Shown here piece after piece: positions 8,148-15,586 of a stretch of DNA of 64,000 nt; positions within the stretch are counted from its first letter, which is position 1, and each line of letters starts with the position of its first letter. Source of the DNA: Aliagarivorans taiwanensis DSM 22990 (GTDB lineage Bacteria; Pseudomonadota; Gammaproteobacteria; Enterobacterales; Celerinatantimonadaceae); contig NZ_AUBZ01000021.1 in NCBI RefSeq assembly GCF_000429505.1, positions 37,953 through 101,952 on the forward strand, read 5' to 3'. The translations under genes were made by a program, and so were the position numbers. The notes under the pieces are model-generated. The model saw only the letters and a program-made list of their open reading frames with translations. It was not told where the DNA came from and ran no database searches.

Positions 8148-8162
8148 CTAACAACTTGTTAG
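8148..8162. promoter_or_regulatory. 15-base palindrome in the ubiX/HD-GYP divergent region
   Basis: CTAACAA-C-TTGTTAG is a perfect 7+1+7 palindrome, just downstream of a TATAGT hexamer (8138-8143). Its symmetry and place suggest a dimeric regulator site; the regulator is unknown. Confidence 0.35.
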
Positions 8163-8246
8163 CCGGATGCAAAGTGTAATTGATTGCATTGCTTATGTCG
8201 CTTGTCAGCGTCCGGCAAACAACTAACGGTCCTTAACGGATAGCTA

Positions 8247-9497
8247 ATGACACGGAAGTCACTAAAACTCAATGAGCTGCAAATCGGGCATTATATCTGC
8301 CTGCCCATGGGGTGGACCTCCCACCCCTTTATGCGCAATAACTTTAAGATTAAGAACGCAGAACAGCTTACGGTGTTAAAAGGCCTTGAGCTTAATGATA
8401 TTGAAGTGATCCCGGAAAAATCCGACGTTGCAGTGCCAGATAGCCACGCCGAGCTGGATACCCTCGACACGCCAAAAGAAGCGGTTAAAGAGCTTGATGA
8501 CGACGCGCGATGGCAAAAAGAAATTCGCGCCAATCAACGCCGCGCCGCCAAAGCGCATCAGGTTAGCTCCGACGCTTTCCGCCAAGCGCTTACTGCATTT
8601 AAAAGCCAACCTGAGCAAGCCTACTTTTTACTGTTTGAGAACGTCAACAAGACCTTGGCGCCGCTATACCAAAACAAGCAACAAGTGCCCGTGTACTTGT
8701 GCATCGATCGTCAAGCAGACGAAGACCTGTTTATGCACAGCGTGAACGTTGCGGTGCTTAGTTGCTTGACCGCCAAGCAACTGAATATCGATGAGAAGCA
8801 GTGTCAAACCCTGGCATTGGCAGCGCTTTGCCATGATATCGGCGAATTAAAGGTTCCCAAGCAGATCCGCAAATCGCCCCAGCCCTTGAGCGGCTCTGAA
8901 TTAAGTTTTTTCCAAAGCCATCCCAAGTTCAGTCTGGAGGCCGTCAAGCAAGCGGGGTCATTTCCTAAGGAGATCCTGCCGATTATTCTTAATCATCACG
9001 AATGCTTAGACGGCAGCGGCTATCCGGCCCATAGCAAATTGGTTGCTGCCGATGTACTCACCCAGATCTTGGCGGTGGTCGAACAGTTTGAGCACCTTTG
9101 CCACCCCCTTCCCTACCAAAAGCCGGTCACCCCACAAGAGGCCTTCGCCTACATCTACAAGCATGCCGATGTGAAATACGCCAAGTTCGTGATTGAAGCC
9201 CTGCTGAAGGTGATGGGGATCTACCCACCCGGCAGTTTTGTGCAGTTAAGCAATGGCGAGTACGCCTTGGTGCAATCAAGCAACCCTAAAGACAAACTGC
9301 GCCCGGTCGTCATCATGCTACAAGCCGATGCCAACTTTGGCGACGGCGAGTTGCTCGCACTCGCCGACGGTGAAGTGAAAGTGGATAAGTCGGTAAAAGT
9401 CGATCAAATCTCCAAGAACCTGCTCAAGAACTATCAGCCCAAAGAGATCCGCTTCTGCTACTTCTTTGACCCCGGCCCAACTGAAAAAGGCGCCTAA
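8247..9497 (+). CDS. HD-GYP cyclic-di-GMP phosphodiesterase with N-terminal DUF3391
   Basis: A 416-residue cytoplasmic protein. Residues 1-60 (LNELQIGHYICLPMGWTSHP) match the DUF3391 domain that usually precedes HD-GYP domains. The HD-GYP domain covers about residues 145-340: the metal ligands HD in LCHDIGELKVP (near residue 196), HPKFS, NHHECLDGSGYP with the GYP triplet, and the tail region. All expected catalytic residues are visible, so c-di-GMP hydrolysis is likely. There is no receiver or membrane segment, so its input is unknown. It ends in a terminator whose loop is the stop codon itself. A second c-di-GMP protein is encoded at 33.9-36.4 kb. Confidence 0.92.
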   Translation: MTRKSLKLNELQIGHYICLPMGWTSHPFMRNNFKIKNAEQLTVLKGLELNDIEVIPEKSDVAVPDSHAELDTLDTPKEAVKELDDDARWQKEIRANQRRAAKAHQVSSDAFRQALTAFKSQPEQAYFLLFENVNKTLAPLYQNKQQVPVYLCIDRQADEDLFMHSVNVAVLSCLTAKQLNIDEKQCQTLALAALCHDIGELKVPKQIRKSPQPLSGSELSFFQSHPKFSLEAVKQAGSFPKEILPIILNHHECLDGSGYPAHSKLVAADVLTQILAVVEQFEHLCHPLPYQKPVTPQEAFAYIYKHADVKYAKFVIEALLKVMGIYPPGSFVQLSNGEYALVQSSNPKDKLRPVVIMLQADANFGDGELLALADGEVKVDKSVKVDQISKNLLKNYQPKEIRFCYFFDPGPTEKGA

Positions 9498-9514
9498 GGC
9501 GCCTTTTGTTTTTT
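9485..9514 (+). terminator. Terminator overlapping the end of the HD-GYP gene
   Basis: AAAAGGCGCC-TAA-GGCGCCTTTT: a 10-bp perfect stem whose three-base loop is the TAA stop codon, followed by a T-rich run. Confidence 0.85.
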
Positions 9515-9532
9515 GGGTAACGCCTCTAAGCG

Positions 9533-12500
9533 CTACTGCGTCTTAGGCTTGTTTACCTTCTCACGCAGGCTCTGCAAGATAACGTAGAAGGCAGGAACCA
9601 AGCAGGTACCCACCACAGTGGCGGCCAGCATACCACCGGTTACCGCATAACCAAGCGATAGTCGACTCGCCGCCCCCGCACCGGACGCTGTGACCATCGG
9701 GATCATACCCAAGATAAACGACAGCGCTGTCATCAGTACTGCGCGGAAACGCAGGCGTGCTGCTGTGGTAGCTGCTTCAACGATTGAGTGCCCCTCTTCA
9801 CGCAACTGCTTGGCAAACTCCACCACCAGAATCGCGTTCTTACAGGCGAGGCCAATCAACAGCACCAAGCCGATCTGGGTGTAAAGGTTGATCTCACTGC
9901 CCATTAACCAGATGTAGATAAAGGCGCCCAGAATAGCGATTGGCACCGACAGCATCACCGATAACGGAATGGTCCAACTCTCGTACTGCGCCACCAAGAA
10001 CAGATAGGTAAAGATCAGCGCCAGCGAGAAGATAAACGGCGCCAGGTTACCGGCTTGCAGCTCTTGGTAAGTTTGACCACTCCAGTCATAGGTGTAACCG
10101 CTCGGGAAGCTGGTCTCGGCGATATTACGCACCGCTGCAATAGCATCACCGGTACTGTAACCCGGTGCAGGGAAGGCATTCATCTTCACCGCTCCATAGA
10201 GGTTGAACTGGGTGGTGTATTCAGGACCGAGTACCGGTTCAACTTCTACCAAGGTGTTAAGTGGCACCATCTCGCCTGCGTTGTTGCGCACATAGAAGCG
10301 GGCGATATCTGTTTCACTATTACGGAACTCCGTTTCAGCTTGCATGTTCACCCGGAACACCTTACCGAAGCGGTTAAAGTCGTTCACGTATAGCGAGCCC
10401 AGCATAGTTTGCAGCGTGGTGAAGATGCTATCCAACTGAATGCCCTGCACCTTGGCTTTTTCACGGTCTACGTCCACAAAGATCTGCGGCACGTCGGCAC
10501 GGAAGGTACTGAATGCTGCGCCCAGCTCGGTAGCCTCGGAGGCTTGCAAAGACATGGTACGCATCACTTGCGCCAAACTCTCTGGCCCACGTCCCAAGGT
10601 ATCCTGGATGAAGAATTCAACCCCAGCAACGGTACCCACACCCGGCAACGCCGGCAGTGAGAAGCTCATACCCTGCGCTTCTTGGTAGCCCGCCAAGATC
10701 TGATTGGCCTTCATCACCAAGCCTGCTTCACTGAGCTCTGGCGTTTGACGCTCTTCCCAATCGGATAAGTTCAGTACCATCAGACCGGAGTTAGACGACA
10801 CAGAGCCGGCAATCACCGAGTAACCCGCAGCAGAGATAACGCTGGTTACCCCTTCCATCTCACCAAGCTCTTCAACCATCTTACCAATTACATCTTTGGT
10901 ACGGTTCAAGGATGCGCCATCAGGCAACTGCACATCGATAAAGAAGGCCTTTTTATCTTCGGTAGGTACGAAGCCACTCGGCAACTGGGTTGCCATAAAG
11001 CCGGTACCCAGCAGCAGGCTCACGTAAAGCACGCCAATAAAGCTGAGCTTACGTAAAATACCACTTACCAAGCTGTTGTAGCGGCCGGTCAGCTTCTCGA
11101 AGTTGCGGTTAAACAGCGCATGAAAGCCCTTGGTGTGTGGCTCGCTATTACGCAGCAAAGAGGCACACAGCGCTGGGCTTAAAGTCAGTGCGTTCACCGA
11201 CGAGATCAGTACCGAAATACAGATGGTGATCGAGAACTGGGCATACATCTGGCCGGTAATCCCGGGCATTACTGCTGTAGGAATAAACACCGCCAGCAAC
11301 ACCAAGGTGGTGGCGACAACCGGGCCACTTACCTCCAGCATGGATTTCTCAGTGGCCTCAATCGGCCCGAGGCCTTCTTGTTGCATCAATCGGGTGGTGT
11401 TCTCTACCACCACAATCGCATCGTCCACCACGATACCAATCGCCAGAATCAGCGCGAACAAGGTCACGGTGTTGATGGTCATACCGGTAGCCAGCAAGAA
11501 GGCAAAGGTGCCCACCAGCGATACCGGGATGGCAATCGCCGGAATCATGGTTTGACGCACGTCTTGCAAGAACAAGTACACAACGAAGATAACCAGCGCA
11601 CAGGCGATAATCAGCGTGATAACCATCTCTTCGATGGAGGCTTGTACAAAGGAGGTGGTGTCATAGAGGATTTGATAGTCCAAATCTTCTGGGAAGTTCT
11701 GCTTAAGGCGATCCATCTCATCGCGGACACCTTGGGCCACTTCCAGCGCGTTCGCGCCACTGCTCTGGTTGATAAACAGCAAAGAAGCAGGCTTGTTATC
11801 CACCGAGGCTTCAGCGTCATAGCTGGCAGCCCCCATTTCCACCCGGGCGATGTCGCGCAGGTACACCGCACTGCCATCGAGGTTTGAGCGCACGATGATG
11901 CTTTCAAACTCTTCCGGGGTCGACAGGCGTCCTTTACTTTGCAGGGTGTACTGAAACTGCTGATCGTGGGGGGTTGGTGCGGCACCGATACGGCCGGCGG
12001 CAACCTGTACGTTTTGCTCTTGCACTGCGGCGATGGCATCTTCAACGGTGACACCGAGGCTGGCCATACGGTCAGGGTTTAGCCATAGGCGCATGGAGTA
12101 GTCCATACCACCGATAATGCTAACCTCAGAAACCCCGTTAACCCGCGCCAGATTGTCTTTGATGTTGATACCAACATAGTTGTTCAAAAACAGGTTATCG
12201 AAGCTGCCATTGGGGGACGTAACCGTGAGCATCATCAGAATGTTCGGGTCACGTTTGGCCACCACAATACCGCTGCGCTGCACCTCCGCGGGCATACGCG
12301 GCATCGCCCTTTGTACCCGGTTTTGCACGTTAACCTGCGCCATATCCACATCGGTACCCACCGAGAAGGTCACCGTCAGCGAGTAACTACCGTCGTTACC
12401 ACTTTTCGATTCCATGTAGATCATATCTTCAACGCCGTTGACTTCGGCATCGATGATCTTGGCGATGGTCTCCTCAACCACCTTGGCGCTGGCGCCGGGA

Positions 12501-12649
12501 TATGAGGTGCTTACAGATACGGTCGGTGGCGAGATCTCTGGGAACTCGGCCACCGGCAGCACAGGGATAGACAAAAAACCGGCCAAGGTCAGAACAATGG
12601 AGATTACGAACGCAAACTTTGGGCGGTGAATAAAGAAGCGACTAAACAT
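9533..12649 (-). CDS. RND efflux transporter permease (AcrB/HAE-1 family)
   Basis: Inner-membrane proton-driven drug exporter, 1038 residues (AcrB is 1049). It starts MFSRFFIHRPKFAFVISI (TM1) and continues VLPVAEFPEISPPTVSVS. The two large periplasmic loops follow TM1 and TM7. TM4 carries the proton-relay pair in GIVVDDAIVVVENT, and the C-terminal half has GLACKNAILVVEFAK with the partner lysine. AGG AG lies just before the ATG. The adaptor gene is 9 bases upstream on the same strand, so the two form an operon. No outer-membrane TolC-like gene or TetR-type regulator is adjacent, so the pump probably uses an unlinked outer-membrane channel. Substrates cannot be told from sequence. Confidence 0.95.
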   Translation of the reverse strand: MFSRFFIHRPKFAFVISIVLTLAGFLSIPVLPVAEFPEISPPTVSVSTSYPGASAKVVEETIAKIIDAEVNGVEDMIYMESKSGNDGSYSLTVTFSVGTDVDMAQVNVQNRVQRAMPRMPAEVQRSGIVVAKRDPNILMMLTVTSPNGSFDNLFLNNYVGINIKDNLARVNGVSEVSIIGGMDYSMRLWLNPDRMASLGVTVEDAIAAVQEQNVQVAAGRIGAAPTPHDQQFQYTLQSKGRLSTPEEFESIIVRSNLDGSAVYLRDIARVEMGAASYDAEASVDNKPASLLFINQSSGANALEVAQGVRDEMDRLKQNFPEDLDYQILYDTTSFVQASIEEMVITLIIACALVIFVVYLFLQDVRQTMIPAIAIPVSLVGTFAFLLATGMTINTVTLFALILAIGIVVDDAIVVVENTTRLMQQEGLGPIEATEKSMLEVSGPVVATTLVLLAVFIPTAVMPGITGQMYAQFSITICISVLISSVNALTLSPALCASLLRNSEPHTKGFHALFNRNFEKLTGRYNSLVSGILRKLSFIGVLYVSLLLGTGFMATQLPSGFVPTEDKKAFFIDVQLPDGASLNRTKDVIGKMVEELGEMEGVTSVISAAGYSVIAGSVSSNSGLMVLNLSDWEERQTPELSEAGLVMKANQILAGYQEAQGMSFSLPALPGVGTVAGVEFFIQDTLGRGPESLAQVMRTMSLQASEATELGAAFSTFRADVPQIFVDVDREKAKVQGIQLDSIFTTLQTMLGSLYVNDFNRFGKVFRVNMQAETEFRNSETDIARFYVRNNAGEMVPLNTLVEVEPVLGPEYTTQFNLYGAVKMNAFPAPGYSTGDAIAAVRNIAETSFPSGYTYDWSGQTYQELQAGNLAPFIFSLALIFTYLFLVAQYESWTIPLSVMLSVPIAILGAFIYIWLMGSEINLYTQIGLVLLIGLACKNAILVVEFAKQLREEGHSIVEAATTAARLRFRAVLMTALSFILGMIPMVTASGAGAASRLSLGYAVTGGMLAATVVGTCLVPAFYVILQSLREKVNKPKTQ

Positions 12650-12658
12650 GGGAGCTCC

Positions 12659-13795
12659 TTACGACGCACTTTCTTCAAAAGGACGCGCGGTCTCTTCGGT
12701 GTAATCCACCTCGACCCCTATTCGCACCCGCTGCAAGCCGTCGACGATGACCATGTCACCCTCATCGAGCCCTTTCTCTACTTGCCAATCGATGCCATAG
12801 CGCTCGCCCAGTTCAACGTTTTTGCGTTTGACTACGCCATCTTGTACAACCAGCACATAGCGGCCCTGCTGGTCCTCCTGAACCGAACGCTGTGGGATCA
12901 CCAACACTGACTCTTGTTCAGCCGCTTCGATAATCACCGTGAGGTAGAGTCCCGGAACAATAAGCTCTTCTTCATTGGGGAAACGCGCTCGCACACTCAA
13001 GGTGCCGGTGGCCGCATCTACCCGGTTACTGGCGTAATCCAACACCCCTGCTTCATCAAACATGGTGCCGTCTGGGAAGCGTAAACGAACGGTAAGATCG
13101 TCAAATACTTGCTCAGCAGTTTGGCCTTTTAAACGTTGTGCACTTACCACCGCCTTCTCTGGAATTTGGAAGGATACCCACGCAGGCTTGAGCTGCACCA
13201 AACTGGCAAGCTCAGTTTGGTCGGCTGAGATAAGGTCACCGGTAAACACTTCTGCGCGCGAGATGCGGCCACTAAAGGGCGCATGGATTTCGGTATAGCT
13301 AAGCTCCAATTCGGCTTTGTTAAGCTCGGCGCGAGCGCTGGTTAACGCAGCTTCGGTTTGCAGCTTGTTCGACAGCAGCGTGTCGTAGTCGGAGCGGCTG
13401 ATAAAGTTATCTTTGATAAGCTCGTCGCCGCGATTAAAGTTCAGAACCGCCGTATCAAAAGCTGCACGCGCTTGCGAAACGATGGCTTGTGCTGATTTAA
13501 CCGCCGCTTCGTATTGCTCTGGGTCAATCTCAAACAGCAAATCCCCTTCGTTGACTACCGAACCTTCTTCAAACGCTTTGGTGATCAAGTTACCGCGAAC
13601 TTTCGACTTAATCACGATGTCCTGAGTGGCCTCACTGCGGCCAACAAACTCACGCGTGGGAACAACTTCTCGTAGTTCAACCTGGCGCACCGTCACGGCG
13701 GGTTTTACTGGAGGTGGTGGGGGTGGAGCCTGATCACAGGCAGCAATAGTTAGTAGCGTAGCTACCAAGAAACTAGCGCGATATACCGACGACAT
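12659..13795 (-). CDS. RND efflux periplasmic adaptor (membrane fusion) lipoprotein
   Basis: Bridges the RND permease to an outer-membrane channel. The start is the ATG at 13795, with AAGGA at a good distance; the signal sequence ASFLVATLLTIAACDQ carries a lipobox (IAAC), so the mature protein is a lipoprotein. A run of six prolines follows. The lipoyl-like half motifs are VVNEGDLLFEIDPEQYEAAV and TEIHAPFSGRISRAEVF, separated by a helical hairpin; the beta-barrel and membrane-proximal domains follow to residue 378. It is the first gene of the two-gene pump operon. A promoter and a 27-base perfect inverted repeat lie upstream. Confidence 0.94.
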   Translation of the reverse strand: MSSVYRASFLVATLLTIAACDQAPPPPPPVKPAVTVRQVELREVVPTREFVGRSEATQDIVIKSKVRGNLITKAFEEGSVVNEGDLLFEIDPEQYEAAVKSAQAIVSQARAAFDTAVLNFNRGDELIKDNFISRSDYDTLLSNKLQTEAALTSARAELNKAELELSYTEIHAPFSGRISRAEVFTGDLISADQTELASLVQLKPAWVSFQIPEKAVVSAQRLKGQTAEQVFDDLTVRLRFPDGTMFDEAGVLDYASNRVDAATGTLSVRARFPNEEELIVPGLYLTVIIEAAEQESVLVIPQRSVQEDQQGRYVLVVQDGVVKRKNVELGERYGIDWQVEKGLDEGDMVIVDGLQRVRIGVEVDYTEETARPFEESAS

Positions 13796-13840
13796 AGCAC
13801 GTCCTTGATTTTGATGATAAATAATTGAGCAGGCACTCAT

Positions 13841-13868
13841 ATCATAACTTAGTAGATGATGGGCGCAA
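13841..13868 (-). promoter_or_regulatory. Candidate promoter of the RND pump operon
   Basis: On the minus strand TTGCGC, 16 bases, then TATGAT (five of six -10 matches), 46 bases upstream of the adaptor start. The -35 abuts the inverted repeat at 13870-13896. Confidence 0.5.
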
Positions 13869-13869
13869 C

Positions 13870-13896
13870 GCTAATGTTGCACAACTTAACATTAGC
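13870..13896. promoter_or_regulatory. Perfect 9+9 inverted repeat, probable operator of the RND pump
   Basis: GCTAATGTT-N9-AACATTAGC is perfect at all nine positions in both arms. It sits directly upstream of the candidate -35 of the pump operon. No T-run follows, so it is not a terminator of the gene ending at 13974. Size and symmetry suit a dimeric regulator such as the TetR or MarR families, but none is encoded nearby. Confidence 0.55.
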
Positions 13897-13973
13897 TCAG
13901 ACTCGATAGCTTGTCACCAGAAATGAACGCAGTTTTAACTAACCTTTTCTTTATATTTTAGTGCGTTACGTAA

Positions 13974-14576
13974 TCAGGAAGGATTGTTTATCTTTATGCA
14001 GGTGTGGCCATGCAGCAGTACAGACTTTTCATCTGTCGACTTGCCTCTTACCATGCGTAATTCACCTTCCAGCAGCAATTGGCTCCCTTCGCCGCCGTGC
14101 TGATCAAGGTACTTAGCCGGGAAGCCCCATAGCTGACAATCTATTGGCGCATTGCTGCCGACATCGAGGCTGAGTTTAATAAACTCGCGATCGTTGGTGC
14201 TCTTGGCCAAGGCCGAACGCTTAACCACCTGACCAACTAATTCGCTACGATTCCAATACAATTTGGTGGCCGTGCCTATCAAATCAGCATTGGTTGCGGT
14301 GATGCTGCTAACCAGCTGATTTTGCTTGTTGAGCTGTTGATGGTAGTAGCCTTCCAGATGAATCCCCTGCCCAGCCACTGCCCCTTGGCTTAATCGCTCA
14401 GCCAACTCGCCCTTGGCCTGTATCGAAAAGTAGTGTTTGCTTTCGCCATCGGCTGCGCGGCTTTTTACCTCAATATCGAAATGGGTGATCGCTTGGCCGT
14501 CGGCAAAATACCGGACAACCAACTGTTTTGAAACGATATTTCCTAGTAAAACGATACGACTGCGCAGTGACTGCAA
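13974..14576 (-). CDS. Tandem OB-fold, SSB-like protein of unknown function
   Basis: A 200-residue protein I do not recognise as a named gene. Residues 5-95 resemble single-stranded DNA-binding protein: SRIVLLGNI, VRYFADGQAITHFDIEV, YFSIQAKGELAERL and GIHLEGYYHQQ occur in SSB order. Residues 108-195 repeat the same pattern more weakly: NRSELVGQVVKR, REFIKLSLDVG, DCQLWGFPAKYLDQ and SQLLLEGELRM. The acidic C-terminal tip of true SSB is missing; it ends KINNPS. The start is TTG at 14576 with GGAG upstream; no in-frame ATG precedes the first conserved strand. It could be a PriB- or SSB-like nucleic-acid-binding factor. The fold is an inference from pattern. Confidence 0.72.
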   Translation of the reverse strand: MQSLRSRIVLLGNIVSKQLVVRYFADGQAITHFDIEVKSRAADGESKHYFSIQAKGELAERLSQGAVAGQGIHLEGYYHQQLNKQNQLVSSITATNADLIGTATKLYWNRSELVGQVVKRSALAKSTNDREFIKLSLDVGSNAPIDCQLWGFPAKYLDQHGGEGSQLLLEGELRMVRGKSTDEKSVLLHGHTCIKINNPS

Positions 14577-14657
14577 GGGGCTGACTCCGTTGGTGCTTGA
14601 GAGCTTTCCTTTATACCACTAAACTTGCCCGCCAAACCATCGATAAAACAATACGCT

Positions 14658-15359
14658 ATGAGCAAGACCATCCGTCTGGATAAGTTTTTGGCACAATCTG
14701 TTGGCCTTACCCGCAGTCAGGCCAAACAAGTGATTAAATCCGGCTCGGTGCTGGTTGATGGCATTGCCACCAAGCAAGCTCAGCACCCTATCTCACCGGA
14801 CACGCTAGTTAGCCTGAACGGTAAATCCCTCAGCGCCAAACAGCCGCGCTACATCATGATGAATAAACCCGCGGGCGTAGTCAGTACTGAAGGCGATGCC
14901 CACCACCCTAGCGCAACAAGCTTAATCGAGGATGCCCTTCCCGGTGAGCTGCACTGTGCCGGGCGGCTTGATGTCGATACAACTGGCCTCTTGCTGATCA
15001 CCGACGATGGCCAATGGTCACACCGGGTGACCAGCCCGCGCCACAATAAATCCAAGCGCTATCGAGTTTCTCTGGCTGATCCCATTGATCAAGCCGCGCT
15101 CAACACCCTGGCCCAAGGCGTGTTGCTACGCAACGAGAACAAGCCGACCCTACCGGCAACCTTGGAGCAACTTGACCCAACTGAGGTGCTGATCACCATC
15201 AGTGAAGGCCGCTACCATCAGGTGAAACGCATGTTTGCCTTTGTTGGTAACAAGGTAGAAGCCCTGCACCGCGAAGCCATCGGCGACCTGGTGTTACCCA
15301 CAGCGCTAGAACCGGGCGATTACTGTGAGCTAACTGCCGAGCAGATCGCGCTGTTTTAG
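14658..15359 (+). CDS. rsuA: 16S rRNA pseudouridine(516) synthase RsuA
   Basis: Isomerises U516 of 16S rRNA to pseudouridine. It has an N-terminal S4 RNA-binding domain (IRLDKFLAQSVGLTRSQAK) and then the RsuA catalytic domain with GRLDVDTTGLLLITDDG, which includes the catalytic aspartate, and the downstream signature ISEGRYHQVKRMFAFVGN. The start is the ATG at 14658 (MSKTIRLDKF), which fits the family (231 residues in E. coli, 233 here); an in-frame upstream extension is not supported. It is divergent from the SSB-like gene. The RsuA name is preferred over RluB, RluE or RluF by length and the compact S4 start, with some residual doubt. Confidence 0.9.
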   Translation: MSKTIRLDKFLAQSVGLTRSQAKQVIKSGSVLVDGIATKQAQHPISPDTLVSLNGKSLSAKQPRYIMMNKPAGVVSTEGDAHHPSATSLIEDALPGELHCAGRLDVDTTGLLLITDDGQWSHRVTSPRHNKSKRYRVSLADPIDQAALNTLAQGVLLRNENKPTLPATLEQLDPTEVLITISEGRYHQVKRMFAFVGNKVEALHREAIGDLVLPTALEPGDYCELTAEQIALF

Positions 15360-15427
15360 AACAATTTTGCCCGAAAATAGTTGCCGCCTTACTAAATATC
15401 CCAATACAGTTGGGTAATTGGCTTCAC

Positions 15428-15433
15428 TATAAT
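15428..15433 (+). promoter_or_regulatory. -10 element upstream of malZ
   Basis: A perfect TATAAT, 154 bases before the malZ start. No good -35 lies at 16-18 bases, which would fit an activated promoter. Transcription from here would give a leader of about 145 bases. Confidence 0.45.
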
Positions 15434-15453
15434 TCAGGTCGTATTAACAGAAT

Positions 15454-15568
15454 GAAGCCGCCTCGACACACAACGCTGAGGCGAATGGATACCCCCTTCT
15501 AACAAGTAACCGCCAGGCAAGTGCGGCAGCCCAACGGTAACGGGCGAGTAAATAGAAGGGGTATAACA
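15454..15568 (+). ncRNA. Candidate structured leader RNA of malZ
   Basis: Several helices can be drawn by eye. A 6-bp stem CGCCTC/GAGGCG lies at 15459-15464 and 15478-15483. A closing helix, ATACCCC plus TTCT pairing with AGAA plus GGGGTAT (15489-15500 with 15554-15564, one bulged C), encloses two hairpins: CCGC/GCGG (15510-15513, 15523-15526) and GCCC/GGGC (15529-15532, 15542-15545), each with a 9-base loop. The result is a three-way junction ending 22 bases before the malZ start codon. I do not recognise a known riboswitch class. Whether it is conserved is untested. Confidence 0.45.
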
Positions 15569-15586
15569 ATAACTAGCGGGATCACT

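Noticed and set aside
11378..11887. A 169-codon open frame on the plus strand
   Set aside because: Antisense to the RND permease; His/Gln/Asn-rich, low-complexity translation with no recognisable domain.
15521..15586. In-frame upstream extension of malZ
   Set aside because: It translates the hairpin-rich leader, has no ribosome-binding site, and gives residues not found in MalZ; the ATG at 15587 fits better.
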